A stretch of DNA of 64,000 nucleotides from Latrodectus hesperus (Eukaryota > Arthropoda > Arachnida > Araneae > Theridiidae): NCBI GenBank assembly GCA_037975125.1, contig CM075862.1:38821524-38885523 (forward strand), in the 5' to 3' direction. Position numbers and translations under genes: made by a program. Of the stretch, positions 29,715-46,990 are shown in pieces. Every line of letters begins with the position of its first letter. Position 1 is the stretch's first letter. The notes below the pieces were generated by a model, which was not told the DNA's origin, searched no databases, and saw nothing but the letters and a program-made list of their open reading frames with translations.

Positions 29715-30829
29715 ACTCTTATTCTGTATATCTACCTAAATATTTACCACTTAAATTTTGTTTGTAAATATTTTTCAAGTTCTACTTTCATTTACAAATA
29801 TATACATGTTTCTACAGCTATGTATATATTTGTAATAAATAAGCTAATTTTTAACAGAATGGTTACTTCTGTAGAAAAATTGAAAAATTTAATATTTTGG
29901 TAATCAGTTATTTTTGAAATATTTTACAATTATAATTAAACATTAGAGCACACTTTAAATATTTGCTAAATAAATTTTTATGTATTAAACAACTGTTTAG
30001 TGATGCATGCCAAAAATTAATGATTAGTTATTTTTTAATAACTGATTAGAGAGATAAACACTTTTCTTAAAAGACACAGAGATTGATAAACTTTAGGTCG
30101 ACTAACTATTCGCAATGTTTCGGTATATCAGAAATGATCTTTAATTATAAATAAAAGTATACTACTACAGCTTTTTACAAACTTTCATTATTCGTGACCC
30201 AATTTTCAATCATAATTTTATTCACCATTATATAATAAAATGCATCTAACAATTTTGTGTACTTTGTCTCTAGATTGCGACTTCAATTTTAAGCTTTACA
30301 AATTACCAATATTACAAAATTCATTTGATAACATTTGACAACACATATTCTCTGCATTGATAAAACAACAACTCGTTGACATTTTGCACCGAATTCTGTT
30401 CTTGTGTCTATCATGTCATACATTTTCATGATTTCGAGAGAAATTCCAATTTATCTCAAACATTCTGGAATATCGGCAAAGTGCCGTCCCTAGCGTTCAT
30501 GGATGTGAGCATGTGTTTTCTCATAGGGAGAAGAAGGTCTGATAACGCCAGTTTCAAATCCTAGCAGTCTCATTCATGTCAGTCTTTTGATCGCTATTGA
30601 ATCTATCGAAGTGTCTATTTTGCATGTTTTCGTGTTAATTGTAATTCAACGTATTAAATAATCATAGAAGATTTTTCCAGAAACATATATACAATTTTAA
30701 ACTGGTGTAGGCAAAATTTAGATGATAGGTAAGTATAAACAAATAAACAGATGAAAGTTGTTCCGAAAATATAATCAAGAAAATTGTCTTAAGAATATTT
30801 AAATTTTAAGGCTTAAAGTACCGAATCAA
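29714..30829. other. Non-coding DNA with an unexplained GC-richer patch
   Basis: AT-rich filler, except that about 30365-30620 is noticeably less AT-rich and holds a 62-codon frame (30376-30564) with no family resemblance. The patch could be an old, unrecognised repeat. Confidence 0.5.
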
Positions 30830-31123
30830 CCGATGCCTACCGATGGCTGAGTGGTTAGCGTTCCTGACTCCTGAGCTGTGGGTTCCGGGTTCGAATCTCG
30901 GTTTGGGCATGGATGTAACTTTCTTTCTCTGTCTTTTCTTCTGTGATGATATATGAATGTGGCCCACCCTATAAACGGGTTTGTGGTGATATGGCGCGGG
31001 CAACGCTACTAACCACTGGGACTTGGTTCACAGGCGGTCGCTGAGTAACGACAAATGAGTAGCAGTTTCTGGCCTTGTTGTGGCATAGGGTTCGTCACCC
31101 AGTGCCCACCATTAGAAAAAATT
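30830..31123 (+). mobile_element. tRNA-derived SINE (family A), copy 2, with probable target-site duplication
   Basis: This copy has a consensus A box TGGCTGAGTGG at 30844-30854 and a B box GGTTCGAATCT at 30888-30898. The roughly 220 bp body has the same landmarks as the copy at 20853: GGCATGGATGTAAC, ATAAACGGGTTTG, GATATGGCGCGGG and GAGTAGCAGTTTCTGGCC. It ends in a short A-rich tail. ACCGAATCAA at 30820-30829 and ACTGAATCAA at 31124-31133 differ at one position and are a likely target-site duplication, the mark of LINE-driven retrotransposition. Both internal promoter boxes are intact. The head is too diverged in its body to be a functional tRNA. Confidence 0.92.
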
Positions 31124-31133
31124 ACTGAATCAA

Positions 31134-34100
31134 AAATTATTTAGTAATATAACCCTATTTAAATATTAGGCAGGAGTATATGATGAGAGTTTTCTGTACT
31201 AAAATAAAGGCATTTACTATCTAATATCTATATTATCATTTTCAAATCCAACTTTCGTGAAACTGGATTTTCTGCGGTGGGTTCTTGGAAAACAAAATAT
31301 AGATTTCACCTAAATAAAGAAAAACTTTGTAAAACTTTGCTGTATACAAGACAAACCCAAGAGAACCTTTGGAAAACTTAAAAATGAATTTAATAATTCT
31401 TTGGGTTTGTTTTGTAAAACACAAATCCAAAGAATTATTAAATTCATTTTTAATTGATTAAGTTTTAACTAATTATTCAATAAAAACTTTTTAAAATAAG
31501 TAATATAACAAGCTTTTATTTAGTAAGTTGTTTCAATTTTATGAGTTAATTATTAAAGTACCATTTAAGAACTTTGTTTTATAAAAATACAGCTGAAGAT
31601 ATATGAAGATCAATACTGATGCATGAATCTATTGTTAATTATGAAATTTTATTTGAATTAAAAGGATAGATAAATAAACTACATAAATTCTTACACTGAT
31701 AACGGTATATTTTTTTCAATTAAAAACTGCCCCTTTATTAATATTATGAACACCTTGTTTTGATAATTATAATGATAATTTGGTTAAATGGTTTTTAGAA
31801 ATATAATTAGAAACACATCTCTAAACTACATTTTACAGTAATTTAAGTTTTCATATCTGAAAGCCTGTATATATAAAGCCTGTTGATATTAATATTTGCA
31901 TAATACATTCCATAATTAATGTTCAAAATTTATATGGACAAAATGTATTTTAAAATAATTTTCAATACAGAACACAAAAAACGACTACCAGATTACTCTT
32001 TAATTTATCTATACGTTGCACATCAAAACATATATTTTATCTATTTAAATCTTATAATTTATTAAGACGTTTGTCATTGTGCAATTTAGTTTCCATTTAA
32101 ATAATTTAATAATATTTGACTGAAATATTTAAAATATATTAATACATTTATGTGTATATTTATTTAGTATGTGAACTTAATTCCTAAAAATTATAACTTC
32201 TTACTAGATTTTCATGTTGCTTAGCTTTTGTATTTTTACAAAATAAATATACAAGATACTCTGTAATTTTTAAAGAAAATTGTTTTCAAACCATTTTACT
32301 TGTATTTATTTCAGTAAATTGAAGCAAGGAACTCCAATAAACTATAGACTTGTGTCTAAAATATTTATAACTTTTGCAATTGCATTTTTCTTTATTGAAT
32401 AGAACGCATGATATGGATTATATAAGATATATTTAATAAAAATATAAGATTTAAAGTGAAATACTCGAAGCACCAAGAAGGATATAAATATTTGACACAA
32501 TTTTTACTAACGTTTTATCATGTTTTATGAGCCAAACAAACACCTATCGTGAAAGTAAAACTAAGAATTTTATAACAAAGGTAGTATTTCATCTTACATA
32601 ATTTCATATACATCTAATCTGCAAATAACAGAATATTCAGAGTATTTGATGAAAAAAAAATTTCTTGATTCTGAAAATAAATTGTTTGCAATTAAATTTG
32701 AAATATTATTTACTGAAAGTTTCTCTAGATAGTGATGCGAAAAACATATTAGTGCCTGCAGTTTAAAATAAAAAATATTTTTTCTTTATATTGTATTGTA
32801 TATATATGTATTGTGTTAAGAAAATCAATGACGCATACAATTTTCATATCTTACTTAAAAATACCATTTTTTATATTTTGAATTAACAAATTTGTACCTC
32901 CTTTCAAAATAATGAAATTATGTATTCATTATATATACATAATAAATTTAAAAAGAAATGTATGTTACAAAAACAAGTTTAAAAGATAAAATATTAAAAA
33001 CAGAATTTTCTTTGTTTTTTTTTATCTAGGCATTTTATTTAGTTTAACATGGACTAATTAATAACTGATTATCTGTTTGAAAAAATATGCATTTTTTTAA
33101 TATTCTTTTAATTTTTAATGACATTATTGACTATTTTCATTTCAAATTAACTGGATAGTGAAGAAAATCAGATGAGTTCTGTGAAAATAAACTTTCAATG
33201 TTTTTTTTCCTTACTTCAATACAAATCAATGTTTCGAAAAATAGACTAGGCATTTTACATTCATCAAATCGTTAAACATTTTACACGTTATTCAGATTTT
33301 CGACTACTTCGGTATTAGACAATAAAGAAGTGATTATTGAATAACAATTTCTCTATCGGATAAATTAAAGCCCAATATTATGTCCTTCAAATAATTCCTA
33401 TTTTTGAGCAGAACATACTCCCTTCCTTTTCTTGTCTTCCACAGATTTTGAAAATTGATTTTCAAATTAAAATAATAGCTTTTTTCCTTATTATAATAAA
33501 ATTTCATGTTAATGGAAAAATAAGATTGTACAATTATTTTAATAGGGATAAAACTATATTTGGAATAAGCAAATCATAAGTATACTGACATGTAATTATT
33601 CAGCATAGCTCTGATATTTCATTTGGGCTTCCATACGTAAAGGTAAGAAAAAAAATCGTGGTTTGCATTCATTTTCCGCGCATTCAATTCCGTGAAATTC
33701 ATGATTTTACAATTTTATTATCAACGACGTGATAAGCTGATATAAATAGCTTCTTATTTCAATATGAAACACAATGAAATCTGTAAACATGAGAAATTTA
33801 GTCCATAAGCTACTGTATTACGAGTTAAGCAAAGATTATATTTTTATCTCACTCAGCTTTTTATTTGGCTATGGGTTTGTGTTTTCTAATTTGATATCTT
33901 TTGAAGTTTTTAAATAAAGGTAATGTTAATAAAATAATAGCAGATTTGTAAATAGAGATAAGTTGAAAATAATTATCTGTCTTACAAGGATTTACAACTG
34001 TATTTTAATGGAACTTAAGGTCATTTGGTCATGCTTGGGCTTAGACTTAATATTCTCTAAAATTTTCCTGGCAGAAAAAATAAGTTATTTATATATTTAT

Positions 34101-34375
34101 TAGAACTTTATAGTGGTAAAACTAGTGTTGAAAATAAGATACTAATCTTATTATCTTGTATCATATGCTTAGTTAATTATCAAACTAGGCTAAAAATTTC
34201 TCAAAATATGCGATCAATCTGTTTCTGTCTGGATCTACTTTAAAGGGAAAGTAAAGAGCTTATAATTGTTTCATAAATTAACTGGAGATGTTTTTTTTTT
34301 TAAAATTGTCATTTCTGAACAGACACTTACAAATTATAAACAGTCATTTATTATTTTATACTCCATAGTTGCTAC
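31134..34375. other. AT-rich non-coding DNA with one long hairpin, no gene seen
   Basis: No gene recognised. It contains the 33 bp inverted repeat at 31378-31453 (listed separately). The 62-codon - strand frame at 31242-31430 overlaps one hairpin arm and is probably chance. Confidence 0.55.
31378..31453. ncRNA. 33 bp inverted repeat, candidate structured RNA or MITE remnant
   Basis: The left arm at 31378-31410 and the right arm at 31421-31453 are reverse complements over 33 bp with a single mismatch. That mismatch is G31405 against T31426, which would be a G-U wobble in a + strand RNA, so such a transcript would pair throughout. The loop is the 10 nt between the arms. Size and shape are within the range of a microRNA precursor, but long perfect pairing is also typical of a young inverted duplication or a small MITE. 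Transcription is not shown by the sequence. Confidence 0.4.
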
Positions 34376-34379
34376 TTAG

Positions 34380-34715
34380 ATATCAAAAATCTCCAGTAAC
34401 ACAGAAGCTTCACGCCGCTTCCCGTTAAGATCAGCAAAGTGAAGCATTATTTGCCGCGGGTAGTGATTGCGAGGGTGACCACATTCTCCTTCAATGGGTT
34501 GCCGGAGTTCAGTGGGGTTGGCACTTGCCCACGGTAATCTGTGACGTCCTAAGTTTTTTATCTGGTGTGGCATGGATGTAGAGAGGAAGATACCAACTCA
34601 GGTGTGACCTCGTCGCCTGACCATGGTTCAAAATTTCGAGGCGTATGATGATGTGCGAGTATTCCAAGCCGGTTAGACCTAAGGTACAGTCCAGGGTTCG
34701 CATGAAACGTTATGC
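34380..34715 (+). repeat. Interspersed repeat, unclassified (SINE-like)
   Basis: A GC-richer, sharply bounded block lies in AT-rich DNA. Landmarks are TTGCCGCGGGTAGTGATTGC, GGTTGGCACTTGCCCACGG, TCTGGTGTGGCATGGATGTA and CCATGGTTCAAAATTTCGAG. The order and wording match my recollection of a common repeat in spider genomes, which cannot be verified here. Two short - strand frames inside (34376-34573, 34509-34703) are broken and have no enzyme motifs. No target-site duplication is obvious. Confidence 0.55.
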
Positions 34716-37700
34716 ATGAATATATGTAATTGTATTTATATTATTCTTATAATTGCACTTATAGGTATCAAATATATCGTCATCATATTCAACATTACGA
34801 TGCAGTTGCATGAGTCTGATCCTAATTGTAATAATTATTTATTTTCCGTTTAAAAATACTATATTTATTTAAAGCGATTTTGAGTAATCGTAATTTTTAT
34901 CACTTTTTGTTTATCATCTTATATTAAATTCTCAAACTAATTTATACTTAAGTCACAGTTCACTATAAAGTAAAACTATCATTAAAAATGCATTTTAAGC
35001 AACTATAAGTACTAAGAAGTATTCAAATATATGAACACTGATAGATAATTGAAATGAAACATGTTACAAGATATTTACCAATTTGAGAAGAAATTTAGCA
35101 GAAATTATAAGCGATTAATTAGTTTTTTATTTGAAACTGTTTACACAAAATTTTAATTGATCCAAAAATTGTGATTACTTTACCGTTAAGAGTAACCTAA
35201 TCACAATGAATGAGTAAAGCAGATTATAAGTCCTACATAACTAACTGCATTGCTATTGTTTACAAAGTGTGTACCAAACAATATATAATAAGCTATTTTT
35301 ATAAAAGTTTGAAACATGTTTGGTGATATATCTTACATAAGATATTAAAAATACGTTGAATTTAAAAATACATGATCCTTAAATGGTGAAACAATCTGAG
35401 GAACTTAGAATTTGCTGTTGATTGTGAGAAAGTAAATCAATATTTTCTTTTCGCAATTTGCAAGATATTAATTGCTAAATAATACTTGTAAGTTTTGTTA
35501 AAATGTACTAAGTTATAAAAGGTATAATATAAAAAATATCATTTCTATTATATTTATTTAATTTCATATTTACTTAACTGTTTTCAAAATGGTAATTTGC
35601 TTTTAAAATATAATGACAAAAATCATAAAGATAGCAAAATACACAATTTTTCTTTGTGTTATTTATCTTTATAAATTCACTTAATAATTTGATGAATTAT
35701 TAGAATAATTATTATTGTTCAGATTACTTTTAAAATTTGTTATTTGATAGTTTACATTTTATTTGAATATAATATGTTCACCATGCGAAATTTATTTAAA
35801 ATTTAGATTTAAATTTGCGCAATTATCATGAGTTGCATTACGGAATTGTTTTACAAATGCAGATAAGAGAAGGACTGAAAAATTTCTTGTAAGATTTTTT
35901 TTTAAAACGAAGTAAATACTAAAGTGTAAACCTTCGAAACAGAACATCTTATCTTTATAAGCAGAACTAATATCTGATTACTTTATTTTATTAAAAATTA
36001 AATATTCTTAAAAGTAGAGCATAACTAATAAATATTATTTTATGAAAGAAAATACAGTGCAAGTAATTGTTGTGTTAATTAATCTTGAGAATGATCTAAA
36101 AGAAATATTATAACAATAAAGTTTTTATTTCTTTCAGTCCCTCGACTAACAATAAAGAATCATCAGATAATAAGAAAAATTAGTTGATTCTTCTTATCTT
36201 ATCATTCCTTTGTTTTTGTTATCGGAAGCAAAGAGATTCGATCAGCAAATGTGTACATAGGAATTATTTCCGATAAATTCTCAATGTCTTTATTTAAATT
36301 CCATTAGGGCATATCTACCTCTTTTGTTATAATGATTAAAAGACGTTTGTAAATTAAAAACACCCTGACACAGATTTATACTAAACCGGGGTAACGTATT
36401 TCTTTAACGAGTGAAGCTTTTTAATAAGAAATATTTTCCTTATATTTTTCTTGTCATAAAATCTGTGATAAATTTGTAATATAATTCACATTTTCGAAAT
36501 TAAATGAGATAAAATCTTAAAATTCAGAAAATTGTATAATTGCAAGCGACAGTTTTAGAAAAAAAATTGCATAAATAATTCTTTTATTCTTTTTCTAATA
36601 ATTCTTTTTCGATAACATACATTTACATTCGATAATATAATTTGTATTCACATGATCAAATATTTATTATAATCACTAAAACAAGTATGAAGGAAACTGT
36701 ACAATATTTTATAAAAAAATTCAAATAATAATTGATAAACTAGAATAATTTATTTAATATTTAATAATATAATAATAATAATACTTTAGTCCGCTTAGTA
36801 GAAATTCTCTAATACACACACAAATGAAGATTAACAAATTATATTTGACAATAAATAAGATAATTGAACGTCATTTCTCCAAAAAACGCTATTTATCAAT
36901 TTACTGTTTATTTTTCTAGACTAAAGAGCAAAACAGCCCTACTTAATTTAGAAGATATATATTATAAATGGTGTTCAAAAAATTTTTATAGATAAAATCT
37001 ATTTCACAGAGCAATTTATATTGCTTTGTAATTTAACCTGTTTAATTTTGATGTATATAAAAAAAATTAAAATTTTATAAAAAAATTCTGGTATATAAAC
37101 AAAATTAAAGCACACATAAGTATTTATTTAAAACATCAAGAGTATTAAAAAATTTATTTTGAGAACAGCTTTGATCATAATGTAGTCAAACTGAAGAAAA
37201 TTACTATAAAACTAAATAATTTTAACTGTATTATCATATTAATATTGATATATGTAAATTGTTAATAAGAAAGCAGATACGAAGTTGTAAATAATTCTTA
37301 CAAAAATTTGAAGCTTGTTTAGTTTTTTTAATGCTACAATGTAACCTGCAAGAAAGATAAAAATAGATAGTGTAATCTGAAATTTTTGAAATTCGGTCAT
37401 ATTATATAATTTTCTTATTTTAACCCAAAAGTTGATTTATGTTTTTTGTATCAAAGTTGCAATTTTAATTTTTCTTTAATAGTCTATAAAATTTCATCAA
37501 AATGCTATTTTTGTTTCATTTTGTCATCTTAAATAGCATTCATAAATTCGATTCCTACTTTGGACTTGGATATTTATAAAAGATCAAAAAATTGCATGTA
37601 CGTTTTTCGAGGCGGACACCTGAGTGTCTTTCAGGGTTATTCACTTGAGACACGTGAATATACATTCCATTACCAATGAAAAATTCCCTAGGTAGAAAAA

Positions 37701-38819
37701 TTAAACAGTGGCTATTAAATGTTTTATAAGAGGTTGAGACGGTTAGGCTGTACACTACACCTGGTCAACAACTGTAATTACTAATGCTGTATCTCTGGTT
37801 TGAAATAGTTTTCATAAGCAAAAAGTGAGGAACAAAAATGAATAAACCAAGACCGAAAATAGCACTTATTTCATTATTATTAAAAAAATTGAAATTGTGC
37901 TTTTTTCAATTAATTTTATTTTTACTATTATATATTCAAAATACAAAATTGTTCTGATAAATGTTTTTTCTCTATTGAAGTTTTATTTGTATTCCACTCA
38001 AAATTTTAATGATATTATTAAGACAGTTTATTTTCATTGACTAAAAAAGTTATAAAAAATTTAACCTGTGATATAATTTTTACATAATGATTTTATCAGT
38101 ATTTTGAAAGATACAGAAGAAATTATATAATTAATTATTTTCTGACTTTCTGTCGCCAAATTGTAGGATGATAACAAATATGTAACATACAAAATTTATC
38201 CAAGGAGAATAATGTGATACTAAATAAATATCATTTTTAGAAGAGGGTGATATGAATTAATTTAGGTTTTCACCTTTGCGACAAAAGAATTTTTGTCAAA
38301 ATCATTGAAACTTTTTACCGGACGATGAATTCTCACCATTCTATTATTTGGCTGTCTGTTACAGAGCAAATACTTACAGAGATATAACACTTTAAAATGC
38401 ATATAAAAACCATTTTCAAATTAAATTCATTTGAGTGTAGTTTCTTGTATTGACTAAATTTTAAAACAAATGCAGAAAACAAATTTATTTTAGTATACAC
38501 ATTCTAAATTTTTCCATTGTAAATAATTTTAATATTTTAATATTTTTTATCGTTAATATTTATTAAAAGTAGATATTATTTCTTGCCTTTACTATAAAAA
38601 GCAAATGTAAGTTTATCTTTTATTTCACAAAAGGTTTTCCAAATGCCATTTTTGTGCAACTTAAAATTGAATTTGCGCTGTATGTTGAATTGAAATATGC
38701 TATACATAAAATTACTTATTTTATAATATTTTTTTCTTTATTAAAACACAATTTATGTGTAATTCTGTGAAAGAATTAGCTCCAGAAGATGAAATTTTTA
38801 TCTAGAAACAAATAAGGTC
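34716..38819. other. AT-rich non-coding DNA, no gene seen
   Basis: No gene recognised. A less AT-rich patch at about 37545-37790 carries a 66-codon - strand frame without family resemblance; it may be a fragment of an unknown repeat. Confidence 0.55.
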
Positions 38820-40795
38820 TTGGAGAAAGAACAAGCTACCTTTTATAAAGTTTTGATCCGCCAACCAATTTGTGAAATTACAAAGCCAATCCATCAAATA
38901 TGCAATGGACAAAAAAGCAGATTCTTTCGGTGTTTTTTGTCGATATCAAACGAACTTACGACATTTTATGGACAGAAATTTTTTGTCGAAGCTCTAAAAA
39001 ATCGGGATCCACTCTAAAATGCTTAAATTTTGGTCTTTTGAATGAACAACTTTATAGTCAGATTATGTAATTTCTTCTCAAAATAGAGGGACTTCAAAGC
39101 AGATCTTCCTCAGTGAGCTGTTTAAAGTAGCTCCCTTTTTAATATTAATATCAATGACTTGGTAAGCAAATTGAAATGAGTAAAAGGTGTTAAATTTCTC
39201 CTAAATGCAGAAAATTTTGTCATCTGGACAATTTCTAACAAAAACTTTGCAGAGCATAGATTTAAATCATTAAATATCATGGAAAAAACTGGACTCGAAG
39301 AAACAACCTGAAGGTGAATCTCGACATAACTTTCTTCGAATCTTTCCTCCTATTCATCAACCCTTCATGCCATACATCTACTACGAAGGAAATTTAATAC
39401 TGACCACACATTTAAAATTTTAACACTAGATAAAAAATTTCCTATAGAAAACAATGTCGAAGATACAATGCTTTGTGCTTTGAGTTGACTCTTACTTTTA
39501 AGGTATCTAACATTTTATAAATGGATTTCTTCCATATATACAATAAATACCACATACAAGGCGTACATTCTTCTCATTTTAACATACTGTTTTAAACATC
39601 TAATTACCTCTTCTAAACTAGTTCTCTTTTTAGAATCAGGCATTTTGTCTGATCACAGGTGCTGTAAAAACACCGAATATTGATTGCATGCAGTTACTTA
39701 CAAAAAGCAGACCTATTCTTGTGGTTATAGATGAAAGCGTGCTACTACTTTAGGATAAAATTCTTATAACATAGGGAAGCCTGTCTCTCTGGGAGAATAT
39801 TTCCTTTTACTCTGGTCGGAACTTGAGGCAAAATGGTTTTATATAAGAAGTTTGCTAAATAATCTGACGTTCAGGCCTGGATTTTGAGGCTGAGCAGTTT
39901 TTGCCCTGCTTAATCTTATAGAAAATAATATATTTTTCATAAATCTTGGACTTAAACAAAAATTTCTTAAAATTGACACAAGTAAAACTGTTCTAAATTA
40001 TTTAGCTTAAAATATCAAAAGAAGAGTGGGTGCAAGCATATTCTGACGGCACCAGGATGGGTAACTCAAACAACGCGGGCGCAGGTGTTTGCTATGAGAC
40101 GTTTTCTTTATACAGCAGCATCAGCGTTATCAGCATTTAGCAACTACCTTCGACCGTGAAATAACCACAATTCATCAAGCCCTCCTACAACTACAACCTT
40201 GTCTAAAGTTCTTTTTAAAGGCGGTTTTCACATATCAGACTCTGAAACTACCCTTCAAACCATTGACTCACAAAGTGAGTCCAACTCTTCAGTTGTTGAT
40301 GACTGGTTAGATCGTCTAATTGGCTCACAAGTACAGGCAAACAGGCTGTCCTTTCATGTATCCCTGTCCATTAAGGTGCTAAAATTAGGCATCCGACTTT
40401 CTGGCCAAAAAGAAACTACTTTTCTTCAAACATTAGTCGTCAACATCAAACATCAAATCCTTGAGTCGTATACAATTCAAGCAAGTTAACAGTCGATAAA
40501 GCCTTCAGAGCCGACTTTTTCCATGAACTCACTTTTATGAATCGAAATTAACCGTTTATTAATCAAATTTCTGCAGTACCCGAATGACCAAGAACAAAAT
40601 TTGTTGCAGTGGTCCGATTTATTTCTGGTAACGTCAAAACAGCACTTGTACTACATCAATGTCGTATGAGAATCTTTCTGCCCATTGTGTAGCCTTAGGA
40701 AAGGATAGAGAATTTCCTGCATCTCCAAAAGTACCCTACTCTTCCACGAATTTCTCTATGAAAGCGTTATTGGGCGGCGAGTCACACCCTGAGTA
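38820..40795 (+). pseudogene. Decayed non-LTR retrotransposon (RT plus RNase H), 5'-truncated
   Basis: Fragments in all three + strand frames line up as the C-terminal half of a LINE ORF2. The RT part includes a KADSFGVFCRYQTNL-type block near 38920, INDLVSKLK near 39150, and LNAENFVIW near 39205-39230 where active enzymes have YADD, so the two catalytic Asp residues are lost. Thumb-like sequence follows (YYEGNLILTTHLKF near 39380, then TYKAYILLILTYCFKHLITS near 39550-39610). An RNase H domain begins at SDGTRMGNSNNAGAGVCYE near 40045-40100 and continues with EITTIHQALLQL near 40160, SDSETTLQTIDSQ near 40230 and a degraded final acidic region near 40395. A cysteine-rich tail follows near 40675. 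Stops and frameshifts are frequent. An RT with RNase H suggests an I- or Jockey-related clade. The intact-looking 96-codon frame at 40199-40489 is simply the least damaged part. Confidence 0.85.
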
Positions 40796-43428
<2,633 letters not shown>

Positions 43429-43589
43429 CACCGTTAAAATGCATCTTCGATTCATTTCAAATATCACGTGACAAGGCATGTGAATTTTTTAACGAATTTG
43501 TTAGTTGCACTTTGCGGTTTGTACGGGAGTGTCAAATTAAGCAATTTTTATTAACTTTATTCAACAAAAATTAGTTTTATTCTTTCTGG

Positions 43590-43990
43590 GTGAAAATGGA
43601 GGAACAAGCGGTAGTTTTAGAGAAGGAGTCGTGGACGAGGAACTGTGAAAAAATTAGAGTTAACTCTGCAAAAAATAGTGTTTTCTAAATCAAAACTAGT
43701 TACCAGAATTTAAAAAATGATGCACAAAAAGCCAAAGTGATTATTAAGAAGGAACCCAGGAGTTATTGGTTGCTGAATCGCTATGATGTGATGATTATGG
43801 TAAACAAAAGTAAACTAATTTATTCCGTTAAAGAAGGCATCAGTACTATAAAGTATTACGTCATGGACTCTGAGTTATGTCACATACTTCATGTCTATTC
43901 ACAAGCTCACTTGTCTATTGGTCAAGAATAAATTGATAGCATTTTGAAAGAACTTTCAACCAAATACTTTTAAAACATTCAATAATGATA
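43590..43990 (+). pseudogene. Relic of a KRBA2-like (Ginger-type) integrase, N-terminal part
   Basis: The + strand frame from about 43690, clean from 43737 to the stop after 43928, reads KVIIKKEPRSYWLLNRYDVM, then NKSKLIYSVKEGISTIKYYV, then SELCHILH and AHLSIGQE. This corresponds to the segment just before and into the H2C2 zinc-binding module of integrase-like proteins related to KRAB-A domain-containing protein 2 and Ginger transposons. There the usual motif is H..H...AHLSIGHGG followed by a leucine-rich helix. Here the glycine-histidine-glycine part is damaged (GQE then stop) and a few codons appear inserted before AHLSIG. The following bases still read ILKELSTKYF in the same frame after the stop. 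No integrase catalytic core is present. I place the family from memory of its motifs. Confidence 0.6.
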
Positions 43991-44229
43991 AAATTAATTT
44001 GATATCTTTAATCATCATACCTCAATAAAGCTATGTGCATATGACTTCATACTATTGTGTTCATATTGTTGCATTGCTATTTCTATTAGTGATATTTCAT
44101 ATTACAATACATTTTATATTTATTAGTAATAATGGGATCAATTGATTTCTCATTAACAGTAACGACTGAAAACTAAAATTAGATTTATAATTTATTAATG
44201 ATATCACCTGTACTGCTAAAATACGTATA

Positions 44230-46689
<2,460 letters not shown>

Positions 46690-46990
46690 TAGGAATTGGA
46701 TCTCAGTTTAATGACTTTGCCACAATATTGACTTCCAGAAATATTTCCCGGCAAAGGCCTTTTACAAAGGCGATAACTTTCCCGCAAAAGCAAAGGTTTT
46801 TGCCCCTTATTCATTTGTCACCGGAAATCAATTGCTTAAGTCGTTTTCAGCTGTCATCGCTTCATGTCACGGATTAATCTCGATGATTGAAGACCTTTGT
46901 GAAGCTCACTCGGAAATTATTCGAACACTTTGTTCCTTATGGTAATGGAAACAAGGTATCTATAGCACAAAGCCATCAGTTACTTGAAGA
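46690..46990. other. Unexplained GC-richer island about 4 kb upstream of the receptor exon
   Basis: This block is clearly less AT-rich than its surroundings and is not recognisable as a known repeat or coding sequence. It includes a CAGCTG E-box (near 46850), several CTTTGT/ACAAAG motifs and no open frame longer than about 60 codons. Possibilities are an enhancer or conserved non-coding element of the downstream gene, an untranslated exon, or an old repeat. The sequence alone does not decide between them. Confidence 0.35.
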
